Of a DNA stretch of 64,000 nucleotides, positions 24,276 through 33,045 are shown piece by piece. The notes below the pieces were generated by a model. The model was not told the DNA's origin. It saw only the letters and a list, made by a program, of their open reading frames with translations, and did not search any database. How positions within the stretch are numbered: position 1 is the first letter of the stretch; each line of letters starts with the position of its first letter. Both the position numbers and the translations under genes were made by a program. The stretch comes from Mucilaginibacter kameinonensis. GTDB lineage: Bacteria > Bacteroidota > Bacteroidia > Sphingobacteriales > Sphingobacteriaceae. Where the stretch lies: contig NZ_RCWZ01000002.1 of assembly GCF_003675385.1 (NCBI RefSeq), forward strand, positions 1,116,001-1,180,000. The letters are read 5' to 3'.

Positions 24276-25196
24276 ATGAAAAGGATAGTCATATTAGCAT
24301 TTATTCTTATTGGTAGTGCTTTTGTTAGCAAGGTATCGGCCCAGCAAACGGATAGTAAACTTCCGCGTTTGCTTGTCAGGTTGGATGATATCGGCATGAA
24401 CCATTCTGTAAATATGGCCATGCTCAAGGCCGCGCAAACCGGCATGCCCTTATCGGCTTCGGTTCAGTTCGCGTGCCCATGGTACCAGGAGGCTGTTGAA
24501 ATATTAAAGCAATATCCAAATGTTACTGTCGGCGTTCATCTCACGCTCACATCCGAGTGGAAAAACTACCGCTGGGGGCCGGTAACAGGGCGCACAGCAG
24601 TGCCAAGCCTGGTTGATTCAAACGGGTATTTTCCTCAATCAACACGGGCGTTTGCTAAAAGCGGCTATAAGCTGAGCGAAATTGAAACCGAATTATCGGC
24701 ACAAATAGAAAGGGCCAAGGCTTCCGGATTAAAAATAACCTACATCGATCCGCATATGGGTATTATGCTCTCTACACCCGAATTGCGTGCCCTCACAGAA
24801 AAACTGGCGCGCAAGTACAAGCTGGCCATATCAACCTTAAGCAGCGTAACTTATTTCGGCGAAACCTATAAGGAGATGTGGGGCGAACCTATCGCTACAA
24901 AAAAGGAGGCTTTTTTAGCTTATGTAAGCAACTTAAACCCTGATAAACCAAACATGATGGTGCTGCACACCGCTACGCCCAGCCCCGAAATGGATGTACT
25001 GGTTGATATGAACAGCAATATGATGAACTCGAAGGATGGCAAGCCACTTACAAGCGTACACCGCCAAACAGAACTCAACGCTTTGTTATCTCCCGAGTTT
25101 GCGGCGATGATTGGCAAAAAGTTTCAGCTTATTAATTACGGCCAGTTACTTGCTGGCAAGGATATTAGTGTTCTTACAGCAGCGGATAATAAATAA
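24276..25196 (+). CDS. ChbG/HpnK (YdjC-like) family deacetylase, exported
   Basis: A protein of 306 residues with a signal peptide ending near KVSAQ. The YdjC-fold hydrolase domain shows the metal-binding aspartate pair in LVRLDDIGMNHSVN and the two metal histidines in VGVHLTL and IDPHMGI. Members deacetylate N-acetylated sugars such as chitooligosaccharides or hopanoid precursors. Export points to an extracytoplasmic glycan substrate. A DUF3185-like membrane gene converges six bases downstream. Confidence 0.85.
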   Translation: MKRIVILAFILIGSAFVSKVSAQQTDSKLPRLLVRLDDIGMNHSVNMAMLKAAQTGMPLSASVQFACPWYQEAVEILKQYPNVTVGVHLTLTSEWKNYRWGPVTGRTAVPSLVDSNGYFPQSTRAFAKSGYKLSEIETELSAQIERAKASGLKITYIDPHMGIMLSTPELRALTEKLARKYKLAISTLSSVTYFGETYKEMWGEPIATKKEAFLAYVSNLNPDKPNMMVLHTATPSPEMDVLVDMNSNMMNSKDGKPLTSVHRQTELNALLSPEFAAMIGKKFQLINYGQLLAGKDISVLTAADNK

Positions 25197-25201
25197 CGCC
25201 T

Positions 25202-25411
25202 TTATTTTTTTGAAACAGCGATTATAACAATGCCGCCTATAACAAGTATACCGCCAAGGTAAGGTGGCCAGTTAACAGTCTTTTCCCTATCGGCTGATAC
25301 CTGTATAGGGCCGGCGTCAATGATTTTTTCTTTTTTAGTATAAGTAAAGCCCGTCCAGATGAGCATGGCCACACCTACAATGATGAGCAGGATTCCGATA
25401 GTTTTGTTCAT
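25202..25411 (-). CDS. Small two-helix membrane protein, 69 aa
   Basis: MNKTIGILLIIVGVAMLIWT forms the first transmembrane helix and YLGGILVIGGIVIIAVSKK the second, with a charged 25-residue loop (KKEKIIDAGPIQVSADREKT) between them. Length and pattern fit the small DUF3185-type family common in Bacteroidota. Function unknown. Confidence 0.7.
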   Translation of the reverse strand: MNKTIGILLIIVGVAMLIWTGFTYTKKEKIIDAGPIQVSADREKTVNWPPYLGGILVIGGIVIIAVSKK

Positions 25412-25598
25412 GGTTTTATAATTTGGTTATTTTTAAACAAATAGCTTTTTATAGTTATTTGTTTGCAGTTGTTAATTGGAGGGTACATAAAGTTTTTTTG
25501 CGTTTAACTTTTTTTTAGATTAGAAGCCTGAATCCGGAATTGTGCGCCGCGAGTTGTACTTTCGCTAATATTCTGAAAATTAACGCCGTAGATCGTAA

Positions 25599-26606
25599 AT
25601 GCAAGATGATTTGATACTGGAAACCATATCGGTTACCAAAAACTTTTTTGGAGATAAGTCTTCGGGGGTTAATAACATTACCATTTTTATTCCAAAAGGA
25701 AAAATAACAGCTATAGTTGGCGAAAGTGGCAGTGGTAAAACTACATTGTTAAACCTGCTTTACGGCACATTGGAACCAGATCACGGTGAAGTGTTTTTTA
25801 AGGAAGAACAGGTATTGAGCAGGGCGAATGGGCTGCAGCATGCACACGAAGTTATGCGGATGGTAACTCAAAATGATACTGATCTTGATCCCCGTATATC
25901 GGTGTGGGACACGGTATGTGAAGGTCTGCCGGATGGCGATCAAAGCCAGGCCATTCATTTGGTTACAGATGCGTTAAATTTATTAAATATTTACCCCATC
26001 AGGGAGATGGCTTTTGGAAAATTAAGCGGAGGCGAAAAGCAACGGGTAACTATAGCCAAAGCGCTGATAAGTCGCCCTGAAGTATTGCTGCTTGATGAGC
26101 CTTTTAACCAGGTTGACGCTACCTATCGCGAAGCCCTACAGCACGATATCAGGTATATTGTAAAGGATTGGGGAGTTACGGTAATATTAGTATCCCATGA
26201 TCCCGCGGAAATTCTTTCCATGGCCGATGAACTGATCGTGCTAAAAGAAGGGGAGATAGTAGAAAATGGTACTCCCGAACAATTGTATCATTCGCCTAAG
26301 CTATTGTATACAGCCCAAATTTTGGCAAGTTGCACTCACCTCACTTCAACCCAGGCGAAAGTTTGCGGTATAAAAAGTAAACGTGGTGCTGTAGTAGTTT
26401 ATGCCGAGCACGTTAAAATAAGCAGCCTTGGCAGTAAATGGCTGGTTAAGATGGTATTGTTTAAAGGTTTTTTTGAAGAGCTTGTTATCGAGAAAGAAGG
26501 TATCACGTTAAGAGTGCTTAATTATGACAGGCGTAAATACCCGGTTGGCAGCAAGGTAGGTATCAGCATCAGTAAATATTTTGAATTTGGAAAGTGGGAG
26601 AGTTAA
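25599..26606 (+). CDS. ABC transporter ATP-binding protein (orphan)
   Basis: A protein of 335 residues. The nucleotide-binding domain has Walker A GESGSGKTTL, signature LSGGEKQR, Walker B VLLLDEPF and H-loop VSHDP. The ~90-residue C-terminus (from about 250) resembles a TOBE-like regulatory domain, as in PotA- or FbpC-type importers. No permease or binding protein gene is nearby, so its partner must be elsewhere or it has another role. Polyamine or ferric-iron import is the closest match, but the substrate is not assignable. Confidence 0.85.
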   Translation: MQDDLILETISVTKNFFGDKSSGVNNITIFIPKGKITAIVGESGSGKTTLLNLLYGTLEPDHGEVFFKEEQVLSRANGLQHAHEVMRMVTQNDTDLDPRISVWDTVCEGLPDGDQSQAIHLVTDALNLLNIYPIREMAFGKLSGGEKQRVTIAKALISRPEVLLLDEPFNQVDATYREALQHDIRYIVKDWGVTVILVSHDPAEILSMADELIVLKEGEIVENGTPEQLYHSPKLLYTAQILASCTHLTSTQAKVCGIKSKRGAVVVYAEHVKISSLGSKWLVKMVLFKGFFEELVIEKEGITLRVLNYDRRKYPVGSKVGISISKYFEFGKWES

Positions 26607-26618
26607 TTAAAACTCCCG

Positions 26619-27575
26619 TCACTTCGCAACTGCCAATTCCCCGGTTTTCGCTTTCCTGTATTTCGATAAATTGATCAATAATACACTACTCAATATCACA
26701 ACTAATCCTACAATCTGTATTAGCGTTACGCGTTCGCCGGCAAAAATTACCCCGAGTAATACTGCTATCACGGGGTTAACATAGGCGTATGTGCCAACCT
26801 GGGTAGCAGGTTTAACCTGCAAAAGCCAAACATAAGCGCTAAACGCGGCTATCGAACCAAATACAATCAGGTAGGCTAATGCGTACCAGCTTTGTGCAGG
26901 TATACTGTTCCATTGAACTCTTGCCACTTCGTTGTTTAAGAAGCTTGCCGGTAAAAAGAATGCGCCGGCCGCAAGCATTTGCCATGCTGTGTTTACAGAT
27001 ACCGAGCCTTTTGTGTTATAATGTTTTGAATATAATGATCCCGAAGCCCAGCCAAGCGTACCGAATAAAAGCAATAACATTCCCGGTAACTTTGATGCTC
27101 CGTTTGCAGATCCTAATACATCCTCAATCTGATCGCGAAATAAGAGTATTACGCCTATAAAGCCAATAATAAGTCCGGTGATGGTGCTTTTACTTTTAAA
27201 GTTGGAGCCCCAGTTAGGTTTATCAAGCAACACAAACCAAATTGGTGGCGAGGTTACCATAATGGCCACCATGGCACTCGGCAACGTTTGCTCGGCCCAT
27301 ATTACCGCGCCGTTACCTATCACCAGCAACAGAAACCCACTTACCGCGGCATGCAATATATTTTGTTTTACAAAGATCTTTTCACCCTTAATAGCACACC
27401 ATGCCATTAACAACAAGCCAGCCGTAAAAAAACGCATTGCTCCCAGCAGCAACGGCGGAAAGCCCGCGACCGCCATTTTTATAAAAAAGTAGGTAGAACC
27501 CCATACAATATAAACGATGGCGAAGGCTATAACAACTAATACAGGTGATGCAGATTTTGTGGTTGTGGGTGTCAT
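26619..27575 (-). CDS. EamA/DMT family exporter
   Basis: A 318-residue inner-membrane protein with ten predicted helices in two EamA repeats. Typical elements are IVYIVWGSTYFFIKMAVAGF near the N-terminus, the RFFTAGLLL region, and VNPVIAVLLGVIFAGERVTL in the second repeat. These drug/metabolite transporters usually export amino acids or other metabolites. It is encoded seven bases after an Lrp/AsnC regulator on the same strand, which supports amino-acid efflux as the role. Confidence 0.9.
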   Translation of the reverse strand: MTPTTTKSASPVLVVIAFAIVYIVWGSTYFFIKMAVAGFPPLLLGAMRFFTAGLLLMAWCAIKGEKIFVKQNILHAAVSGFLLLVIGNGAVIWAEQTLPSAMVAIMVTSPPIWFVLLDKPNWGSNFKSKSTITGLIIGFIGVILLFRDQIEDVLGSANGASKLPGMLLLLFGTLGWASGSLYSKHYNTKGSVSVNTAWQMLAAGAFFLPASFLNNEVARVQWNSIPAQSWYALAYLIVFGSIAAFSAYVWLLQVKPATQVGTYAYVNPVIAVLLGVIFAGERVTLIQIVGLVVILSSVLLINLSKYRKAKTGELAVAK

Positions 27576-27582
27576 GGCGTAT

Positions 27583-28062
27583 TTATTTTTCGGGTATAAC
27601 CAATTGTTGTTGTTCTTTTTTGGTTTCGAGTACTATGGTAGTGCGGGTACTCAGGATATTGGGGATTTTGCTAAAATGGGTACGCATTAAGTTCATCAGC
27701 GAAGCTGAATCATAGGTACGTACTTTTATCAGGTAGCAATCGTCGCCGGCTATGTGGTGTACCTCCTGCACTTCGGGAATTTTGGCCAATTCGCTCGAGG
27801 TAGCATCACTTCCGGGGCCATCTGCAGCTTTCATAAAAATAAAGGCCAGCATTTTTTGCTGCAGGGCTGCCGGGTTAATACGGGTAGTATATTGTTGGAT
27901 CACGTTTTTTTGTTCCAGTTTTTTTACACGTTCCAGTATGCCTGATGGGGCCATGCCAAGCTCACGGGCCAGATCGGCATTGGAGATACGGGCATTTTCC
28001 TGCATCAATCGTAAAATTTGCAGATCGGTTTTATCTAAAATAATTTCCGGTTCGTTAATCAT
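27583..28062 (-). CDS. Lrp/AsnC family transcriptional regulator
   Basis: A 159-residue regulator. Its N-terminal HTH reads LQILRLMQENARISNADLAR ELGMAPSGILERVKKL; the C-terminal RAM ligand-binding domain (about 65-150) includes EVQEVHHIAGDDCYLIKVRT. The protein should sense an amino acid and control the EamA exporter in the same operon. Two GAAT-N3-ATTC palindromes lie directly upstream of its start and are probable autoregulatory operators. Confidence 0.92.
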   Translation of the reverse strand: MINEPEIILDKTDLQILRLMQENARISNADLARELGMAPSGILERVKKLEQKNVIQQYTTRINPAALQQKMLAFIFMKAADGPGSDATSSELAKIPEVQEVHHIAGDDCYLIKVRTYDSASLMNLMRTHFSKIPNILSTRTTIVLETKKEQQQLVIPEK

Positions 28063-28082
28063 ACAGTAATATTCGTGATAAA

Positions 28083-28126
28083 TTGAATAAAATTCAAATA
28101 TTTTTTATTTAAATGAATTTAATTCA
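28083..28126. promoter_or_regulatory. Paired Lrp-type operators
   Basis: TTGAATAAAATTCAA (28083-28097) and TGAATTTAATTCA (28114-28126) share GAAT-N3-ATTC. Their centres are 30 bp apart, close to three helical turns. They start 21 bases upstream of the Lrp/AsnC gene's ATG and are probably its binding sites. Confidence 0.7.
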
Positions 28127-28312
28127 ACAAAAGTATATTTATTGTGTTTAAACATCGTTTTGATTTGCGTTGCTGATAAGCGGTATAACCCTGCTCCTGG
28201 CAATAGAAAAGAGGTTTTTAGGTTTACTGAAAATTTTTTCAAAAAATTTAAAATGTTTTTAAATCACAATCGTCTTTATCTTTAAAAGGAAAAGAAATTG
28301 ACAACAGCGATA

Positions 28313-28873
28313 ATGCCCCAGGACAAAAACAGCCACATCATACAAACAATAGCATCGTATGGTAAAAGCCTGTTGGGATTTATTCGCCGGAGGGTAAAAA
28401 ACGATGCCGACGCCGAGGATATATTACAGGACGTTTGGTACCAGTTTAGCGCTGTTATTAATTCTGAACCGATTGAACAAACCAGCGCCTGGCTATACCG
28501 GGTGGCCCGGAACAAAATAACTGACAAGCATAAAAAAAAGACGGAAACCCTGCTTGATGATATGCTGGCCGATGATGAGGATTATGACGATGAGGCACCG
28601 GACTTTAAAGCCATACTCCTTACTGAAGCTACTACTCCTGAAACCGAGTATTTGCGCAACCTTTTTTGGGAGCAGTTATTTTTTGCGCTGGATGAATTGC
28701 CCGAAGAACAAAAACAGGTATTTGTTTGGCATGAGCTTGAAGATATCCCCTTTGAGGAAATTGCCAAACGTACCGGGCTAAATACCAATACGCTGGTATC
28801 AAGAAAACGATATGCGGTATTACACTTACGCAAACGGCTTGCCCAGCTTTACCAGGAAATTACAGAATATTAA
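28313..28873 (+). CDS. ECF-type RNA polymerase sigma factor
   Basis: Region 2 is seen in DAEDILQDVWYQFSAVI and the SAWLYRVARNKITDKHKKK core; region 4 in LPEEQKQVFVWHELEDIPFE then TGLNTNTLVSRKRYAVLHLR. The start is taken at the ATG at 28313 (186 aa); a TTG at 28298 preceded by AGGA could add five residues. A -7-like TATCTTTA at 28277-28284 is upstream. No anti-sigma gene is adjacent; instead a small membrane protein follows 20 bases later and may serve in signalling. Confidence 0.92.
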   Translation: MPQDKNSHIIQTIASYGKSLLGFIRRRVKNDADAEDILQDVWYQFSAVINSEPIEQTSAWLYRVARNKITDKHKKKTETLLDDMLADDEDYDDEAPDFKAILLTEATTPETEYLRNLFWEQLFFALDELPEEQKQVFVWHELEDIPFEEIAKRTGLNTNTLVSRKRYAVLHLRKRLAQLYQEITEY

Positions 28874-28893
28874 AAATTAAGACATTATATAAC

Positions 28894-29301
28894 ATGAAAC
28901 CATTTTTTTATAAAAGGCGATTTTTCTTCATCCCACTTGGGGTGATTGCCTGCCTGGCTGTTATCAGCTTTGTTGTGATGCAGCTTTGGAATCATTTATT
29001 GCCCGATATTTTGCATGTAACGGCAATCACTTACTGGCAGGCCATGGGCATATTTATACTATGTAAGATATTGTTTGGCTTTGGCAAAGGCGGACCTAAA
29101 GGCGGAGGCGGCGCACCATGGATGCGCGGGCGTATGGCCGAGCGTTTTAAAAACATGAGCCCCGAAGACAGGGAAAAGTTTCGTGCCCAATGGGAAGACC
29201 GTATGTGCGGATGGAAAGGTCGCGGCCATGGTTATGGCAGGTTTGACCGCGATTGGGATAATTTTAAAACTACAGCTAACGAAGAAAAGACAGCTGAATA
29301 A
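28894..29301 (+). CDS. Membrane protein cotranscribed with the sigma factor
   Basis: A 135-residue protein with two transmembrane helices (FFIPLGVIACLAVISFVVMQ and WQAMGIFILCKILFGFG), then a Gly-rich, His/Arg-rich cytoplasmic tail (KGGPKGGGGAPWMRGRMAER; GWKGRGHGYGRFDRDW). It lies 20 bases downstream of the ECF sigma gene. The position is that usually taken by an anti-sigma factor, but no anti-sigma domain is visible. Possibly a metal- or envelope-stress sensor. Confidence 0.7.
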   Translation: MKPFFYKRRFFFIPLGVIACLAVISFVVMQLWNHLLPDILHVTAITYWQAMGIFILCKILFGFGKGGPKGGGGAPWMRGRMAERFKNMSPEDREKFRAQWEDRMCGWKGRGHGYGRFDRDWDNFKTTANEEKTAE

Positions 29302-29362
29302 GCTTTATAGTAACACCTTCGCGGAAGGTTTGAGATTTTATCTACCTTAAAAATAAATTATA

Positions 29363-29578
29363 ATGGATGTACTGGTATTTGCAACAAGCGTACGACAAAA
29401 ACGGCAGGTGAGCCGGGTACAAAATCTGTTAACCAAAGTGCCCGCCATAGCCCAATGGAACTTTGACCTGGAAGATTGTGATAATATTTTACGTATAGAG
29501 GCTAAAGATATTTCACCCCGTTTTATCGAATCGCTGTTGCAAAAAGCAGGCATCCATTGCCAGGAACTTGAATATTGA
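29363..29578 (+). CDS. Small HMA-like fold protein without CxxC
   Basis: 71 residues starting MDVLVFATSVRQKRQVSRVQ, with the beta-alpha-beta-beta-alpha-beta pattern of heavy-metal-associated domains; NFDLEDCDNILRIEAKDIS and the closing helix ISPRFIESLLQKAGI fit. The CxxC metal site is absent, with just two separated cysteines. Similar small proteins are common in Bacteroidota and have unknown function. It is 61 bases after the sigma-factor operon and may belong to it. Confidence 0.6.
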   Translation: MDVLVFATSVRQKRQVSRVQNLLTKVPAIAQWNFDLEDCDNILRIEAKDISPRFIESLLQKAGIHCQELEY

Positions 29579-29624
29579 ACCAGGCACAAAAGTTTTAGTT
29601 TAAGTGATTGTTTTACGGCCCGGC

Positions 29625-30113
29625 TTATTTCTTTGCCGGGCTGTTTATTTCAATCCAATAACCATCCGGATCCTGGAAATATAATTGCAGTACACCATCA
29701 CCACGAAAAGTTGGTTCTTTACTATCGCCTTTCCAGTTGGAGTAGGGGATATTCATTTTCTCAAGGCTTTTTGCAAATTCTTTTACCGATGAAACCGTAA
29801 AGCAAAGGTGCACTCCTTTAACTTGTTTTTCGTTGCGTTCGGCCTGAATAACGTGGAGTTTTACATTGTTGCCGAGGCTGTACCATTGATGTACGGTATC
29901 AGCAAAGGGATTGTCAACTTTTTTGAGATGCAGTACTTTGGTATAAAACTCAGTGCTTTTTTTAAGGTTACTGGTGGTGATGGCTATGTGATCAACCACA
30001 GGCGAGATATCGGTGCCGGTTTGCGCCTTGCAGGCTACCGGCAAAAGCACAGTTATTGCAAGCAGCAGTATAGTTATTTTAGCTGTTTTAATGATTGTTG
30101 ATAACGATGTCAT
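29625..30113 (-). CDS. Exported VOC (glyoxalase-like) family protein
   Basis: A protein of 162 residues with a signal peptide (TILLLAITVLLPVACKAQTG, a lipobox-like Cys within it) and a single glyoxalase/bleomycin-resistance-type domain from about residue 38: VVDHIAITTSNLKKSTEFYT at the start and LQLYFQDPDGYWIEINSP at the end. The metal-site residues H (DHIAIT) and E (IEINS) are present. VOC enzymes cover isomerases, dioxygenases and binding proteins; the activity cannot be chosen from sequence. Export is unusual for the family but frequent in Bacteroidota. Confidence 0.83.
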   Translation of the reverse strand: MTSLSTIIKTAKITILLLAITVLLPVACKAQTGTDISPVVDHIAITTSNLKKSTEFYTKVLHLKKVDNPFADTVHQWYSLGNNVKLHVIQAERNEKQVKGVHLCFTVSSVKEFAKSLEKMNIPYSNWKGDSKEPTFRGDGVLQLYFQDPDGYWIEINSPAKK

Positions 30114-30198
30114 ATTTAGGATTGGTAATTTATTGGCCTAAATATATAGGTTTAACATCGTGGTTTTAACAGTGCACAAATAAATTACATAAATACAT

Positions 30199-30429
30199 TC
30201 AATGAAAACTGAATATCAGTTTTTCTTCTTCGTGATTAATACATTCGCTGTTGTGTACGTTCCAGTCGTTAATATCAATAAGGCCCGCATGGGTCTTGTA
30301 ATGGCTGTCATCAACGGGGCATTTTACCACATATCCAACATCTCTTATCAGCACAATTATTGGCCTTGCACCGCAAACTTTGCAGCAGTTGCAATTAACC
30401 GACCCTGGTATATTTACATAACCCCTCAT
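30199..30429 (-). CDS. Lar-like zinc-ribbon small protein
   Basis: A protein of 76 residues. CNCCKVCGARP, then YVVKCPVDDSHYKTH and finally INDWN follow the layout of Lar/restriction-alleviation-type zinc ribbons (CxxCG ... V.Cp ... a..aWN). An ORF on the opposite strand covers nearly the same bases, but this frame has the family-like pattern. Chromosomal relatives are uncharacterised; a link to anti-restriction is family-based inference only. Confidence 0.55.
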   Translation of the reverse strand: MRGYVNIPGSVNCNCCKVCGARPIIVLIRDVGYVVKCPVDDSHYKTHAGLIDINDWNVHNSECINHEEEKLIFSFH

Positions 30430-30688
30430 ACTTCATCTGGCGTTTAATTAATTTTTAATTGCGATTAGTTATCAGGTCGTTCAACTTAATGAAGGTGTTT
30501 ATCGTATTTTATCCAAAAAAGTTAATATTATACTAATTTAGAATAAAATCCTCCATAAAAATATATTACGTATAAAAAAAGCATTAGGTTACTCACCCTT
30601 GCATTTTATTATATGTTTTGGGGTAATATTTATTTTGATCTTATTTTACCGGGATGTTTATGATAAATTTAAACATTGTAAAATAGCT

Positions 30689-31354
30689 ATGGAGCAAGAT
30701 AAATTATATAACAATTATACGGTTACCGGCGGTAAATGGTTGCATATTGCTACTGTTAGCGTTTTATGGTTCGCTTTAATTCTGCAAATTGGGATAGCCA
30801 TCCCCAATTATTTGCAAACAGGAAGAACCCTTGCGGGTACGCTGGTGCAGTTATTTAGTTTCTTCACCATCCTTACCAATTTACTTGCTGCTTTGAGCAT
30901 GACGGCTTTATTTAATATTAACAGCCGTTTAGGGAAATACTTTTTCCAACCCCATGTTTTCAGTGCTATTGCTTTATACATTACCATAGTAGGCCTGGTT
31001 TATAACCTGGTGCTTCGCAATTTGTGGCATCCTACAGGGTTATCCAAGCTTGCCGATGAGCTGCTGCATTCAGTAAATCCGGTGCTGTTTGTAATTTATT
31101 GGTTAGCCTATATGCCAAAGGCAAATTTAAAATGGACACAAGCTTTAAGCTGGCTTTGGTTTCCCCTCATCTATTCGGTGTATATATTTATTCGCGGAAG
31201 CATAAGTCATTTGTATCCTTATCCGTTTCTTGATGTTGATAAATTAGGGATTCCCCAGGTTGCAATCAACTCCTTATTTATGCTTATCGCTTTTCTGCTC
31301 GTTGGCTTTTTATTTGTTTGGATCAACCGGATCATGGTAAAACGCAAATCCTGA
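30689..31354 (+). CDS. Pr6Pr family integral membrane protein
   Basis: A 221-residue protein with six transmembrane helices from the ATG at 30689; an upstream TTG frame (30599) would add an extra poorly conserved stretch. Family marks include LVQLFSFFTILTNLLAALS, LWHPTGLSKLADELLHSVNP and PLIYSVYIFIRGSISHLYPY. Pr6Pr proteins (about 200-220 aa) have no assigned function; they resemble FAR-17a/AIG1-type hydrolase membrane proteins. It is flanked by a featureless AT-rich stretch (30430-30688). Confidence 0.85.
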   Translation: MEQDKLYNNYTVTGGKWLHIATVSVLWFALILQIGIAIPNYLQTGRTLAGTLVQLFSFFTILTNLLAALSMTALFNINSRLGKYFFQPHVFSAIALYITIVGLVYNLVLRNLWHPTGLSKLADELLHSVNPVLFVIYWLAYMPKANLKWTQALSWLWFPLIYSVYIFIRGSISHLYPYPFLDVDKLGIPQVAINSLFMLIAFLLVGFLFVWINRIMVKRKS

Positions 31355-31474
31355 ATTAGTGCCTGAGTCAGAAACCTTCACTGTAACATTCCTTTTACTA
31401 CAGCTATGATATTACCCTAATGGCATGATAAGTGGGTAAATAAATATATCTATTTAAAAAATAAATCATTTGCT

Positions 31475-31621
31475 ATGAAAACCATTGTTTCACGCTCAAT
31501 TGCGTTGTTGATATTAGCAGCCATGGGCTTTACAAGCTGTTCGACCGAGTACCGTGAACGTCGCAGGCATCGTCATGACGACAGGGTACGGGTACACGAA
31601 CGTGTAGTTATACACAACTAA
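31475..31621 (+). CDS. Tiny basic lipoprotein, 48 aa
   Basis: ATG at 31475 to TAA at 31621. MKTIVSRSIALLILAAMGFT then SCSTE gives a signal peptide with lipobox Cys at 22. The mature part is 26 residues, very rich in Arg and His (YRERRRHRHDDRVRVHERVV). It could bind anions or metals at the cell surface. A strong terminator follows directly, supporting a real transcription unit. Confidence 0.65.
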   Translation: MKTIVSRSIALLILAAMGFTSCSTEYRERRRHRHDDRVRVHERVVIHN

Positions 31622-31636
31622 ACAAAAGTAAATACA

Positions 31637-31675
31637 ACAAAACAGGCCATACTTTATCAGCATGGCCTGTTTTGT
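31637..31675. terminator. 14-bp perfect terminator hairpin
   Basis: ACAAAACAGGCCAT pairs with ATGGCCTGTTTTGT across an 11-base loop, 16 bases after the small lipoprotein stop. Flanking A and T runs allow termination from both sides; the next gene converges. Confidence 0.85.
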
Positions 31676-31712
31676 TTATGGCGATTAAAAACCGGGGCTT
31701 TTTATCGAAAAA

Positions 31713-31913
31713 TCAATCGTTCCAAAGGTGTTTGTGGTGAAGGTTGTTTTCCAATTTGTTTTTAATAAAAAGGTCGTCTTTATGCAAAATGCAGTCGCCG
31801 TGATTAATATCTTCTTCAGAAGTAACTTTAATGATACTGCCTGATATTTGTTCAACTATACTTGATAGTGTAAGAATCTCTGTGTCGGGAATTTGAACGG
31901 TTAATATTGCCAT
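31713..31913 (-). CDS. Small hypothetical protein, 66 aa
   Basis: Start at ATG 31913 (MAILTVQIPDTEILTLSSIV); a TTG at 31943 would add ten residues. An N-terminal beta strand and helix (VEQISGSIIKVTSEEDINHG) are followed by a charged tail. Such short DUF-like proteins occur near toxin-antitoxin loci in Bacteroidota, but no partner is visible here. Function unknown. Confidence 0.5.
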   Translation of the reverse strand: MAILTVQIPDTEILTLSSIVEQISGSIIKVTSEEDINHGDCILHKDDLFIKNKLENNLHHKHLWND

Positions 31914-32023
31914 GGTAGATGATGTTGTTTTTTGATAATTCAAAAATATGGCAATAAAATTTACCTTGTGTTTTACGAAAGTAAAATTTAAATAACCTTT
32001 ATTTTACAAATGTGTCAACAATA

Positions 32024-32884
32024 TTAATTCGCGGTTTTAGCTACCAGTACCCAGTCGACAATAGTTTTGGCTTCTCCTGCTTTTATTTTGTTGACCGAGC
32101 TTTCCGATATACCATAATATGGCTTGGTAACCTTGTTAACGCCACCCGGATAACCGCCCCCTAACGCGAAATTAAGAATGATGAATTTTTTGTTATCGAA
32201 AGCCCAGCGCCCGTATTTCTCAACCATAGCTTTGGTAACGGTGTAGGTAACTTTGCCGTCTACTTTAAAAATAAGGCTCTCCGGCGACCAGTCGACAGAA
32301 TAGATGTGCCATTGCGTAACGTCAATACCTGCCGGGAAAAATACGCGTTTTGCAAGCGGGGTATTGCCAAAATAGTTAGGGCCGTGCAGTGCATGGCTAA
32401 CCCAGCTTGAGTCGCCCACGGTTTCCATGATGTCAATTTCGCCGCAATCGGGCCATTTACCGTTGCCAAGCGCCCAAAATGCCGGCCATAAACCCGCACC
32501 TGAGGCCATTTTCATCCTGCATGATGCTGTACCGTATGTAAATTCCATTTTTGCCCGGGTATTGATACGGCCGGAAATAAAATCATATTTGCGTTGTTCC
32601 TTACTGGTAAAGCCAGGCTGATAAAGAGCCTTCAATACTAAAGCGCCGTTTGTAGCCCCTTCGTCTTTCCCATCAATCATATAAATGGTAGCGGCCGAGT
32701 CAACATAGGCCTGCTGTTCATCATTAACCGTGTTGCCCGTAACTTCAACGTTCCATTTGCTGAGGTTGAGGGCCGGTTTGTTAAAATCTTCGAAGAAAAC
32801 AGTATCGGTTTTGGTATGCTTTTGTGCAAATACCTGCGATGCTGTTAAAAGTGTTGCCGATAGCAACAGATGTTTTAATTTCAT
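32024..32884 (-). CDS. Glycoside hydrolase family 16 (laminarinase-like)
   Basis: A secreted beta-glucanase of 286 residues with a signal peptide ending ASQVFAQ. The GH16 catalytic motif ExDxxE is seen as CGEIDIMETVGDSSWVSHAL, preceded by SGAGLWPAFWALGNGKWPDC and followed by WHIYSVDWSPESLIFKVDGK. The metHis-type spacing (EIDIME) indicates the beta-bulge subgroup to which laminarinases, agarases and carrageenases belong. Beta-1,3-glucan is the most likely substrate. No SusCD pair is adjacent. Confidence 0.92.
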   Translation of the reverse strand: MKLKHLLLSATLLTASQVFAQKHTKTDTVFFEDFNKPALNLSKWNVEVTGNTVNDEQQAYVDSAATIYMIDGKDEGATNGALVLKALYQPGFTSKEQRKYDFISGRINTRAKMEFTYGTASCRMKMASGAGLWPAFWALGNGKWPDCGEIDIMETVGDSSWVSHALHGPNYFGNTPLAKRVFFPAGIDVTQWHIYSVDWSPESLIFKVDGKVTYTVTKAMVEKYGRWAFDNKKFIILNFALGGGYPGGVNKVTKPYYGISESSVNKIKAGEAKTIVDWVLVAKTAN

Positions 32885-33045
32885 TTTTTGATGATGTGAG
32901 ATGTGGGTTTAAAAGTATACAAATTGGTTGGTACGAATTTAGTATTTACCAATTGAGATCATAATTTTACAGTGATGTATCAGTTTTAAAATTAAAGGAT
33001 ACATTGATATTAATTATATTTATGCAAATACTCATTTTAAGGCCC

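Noticed and set aside
30202..30447. 81-aa plus-strand frame overlapping the zinc-ribbon gene
   Set aside because: The minus-strand frame shows the CxxCG...CP...DWN layout; this one does not.
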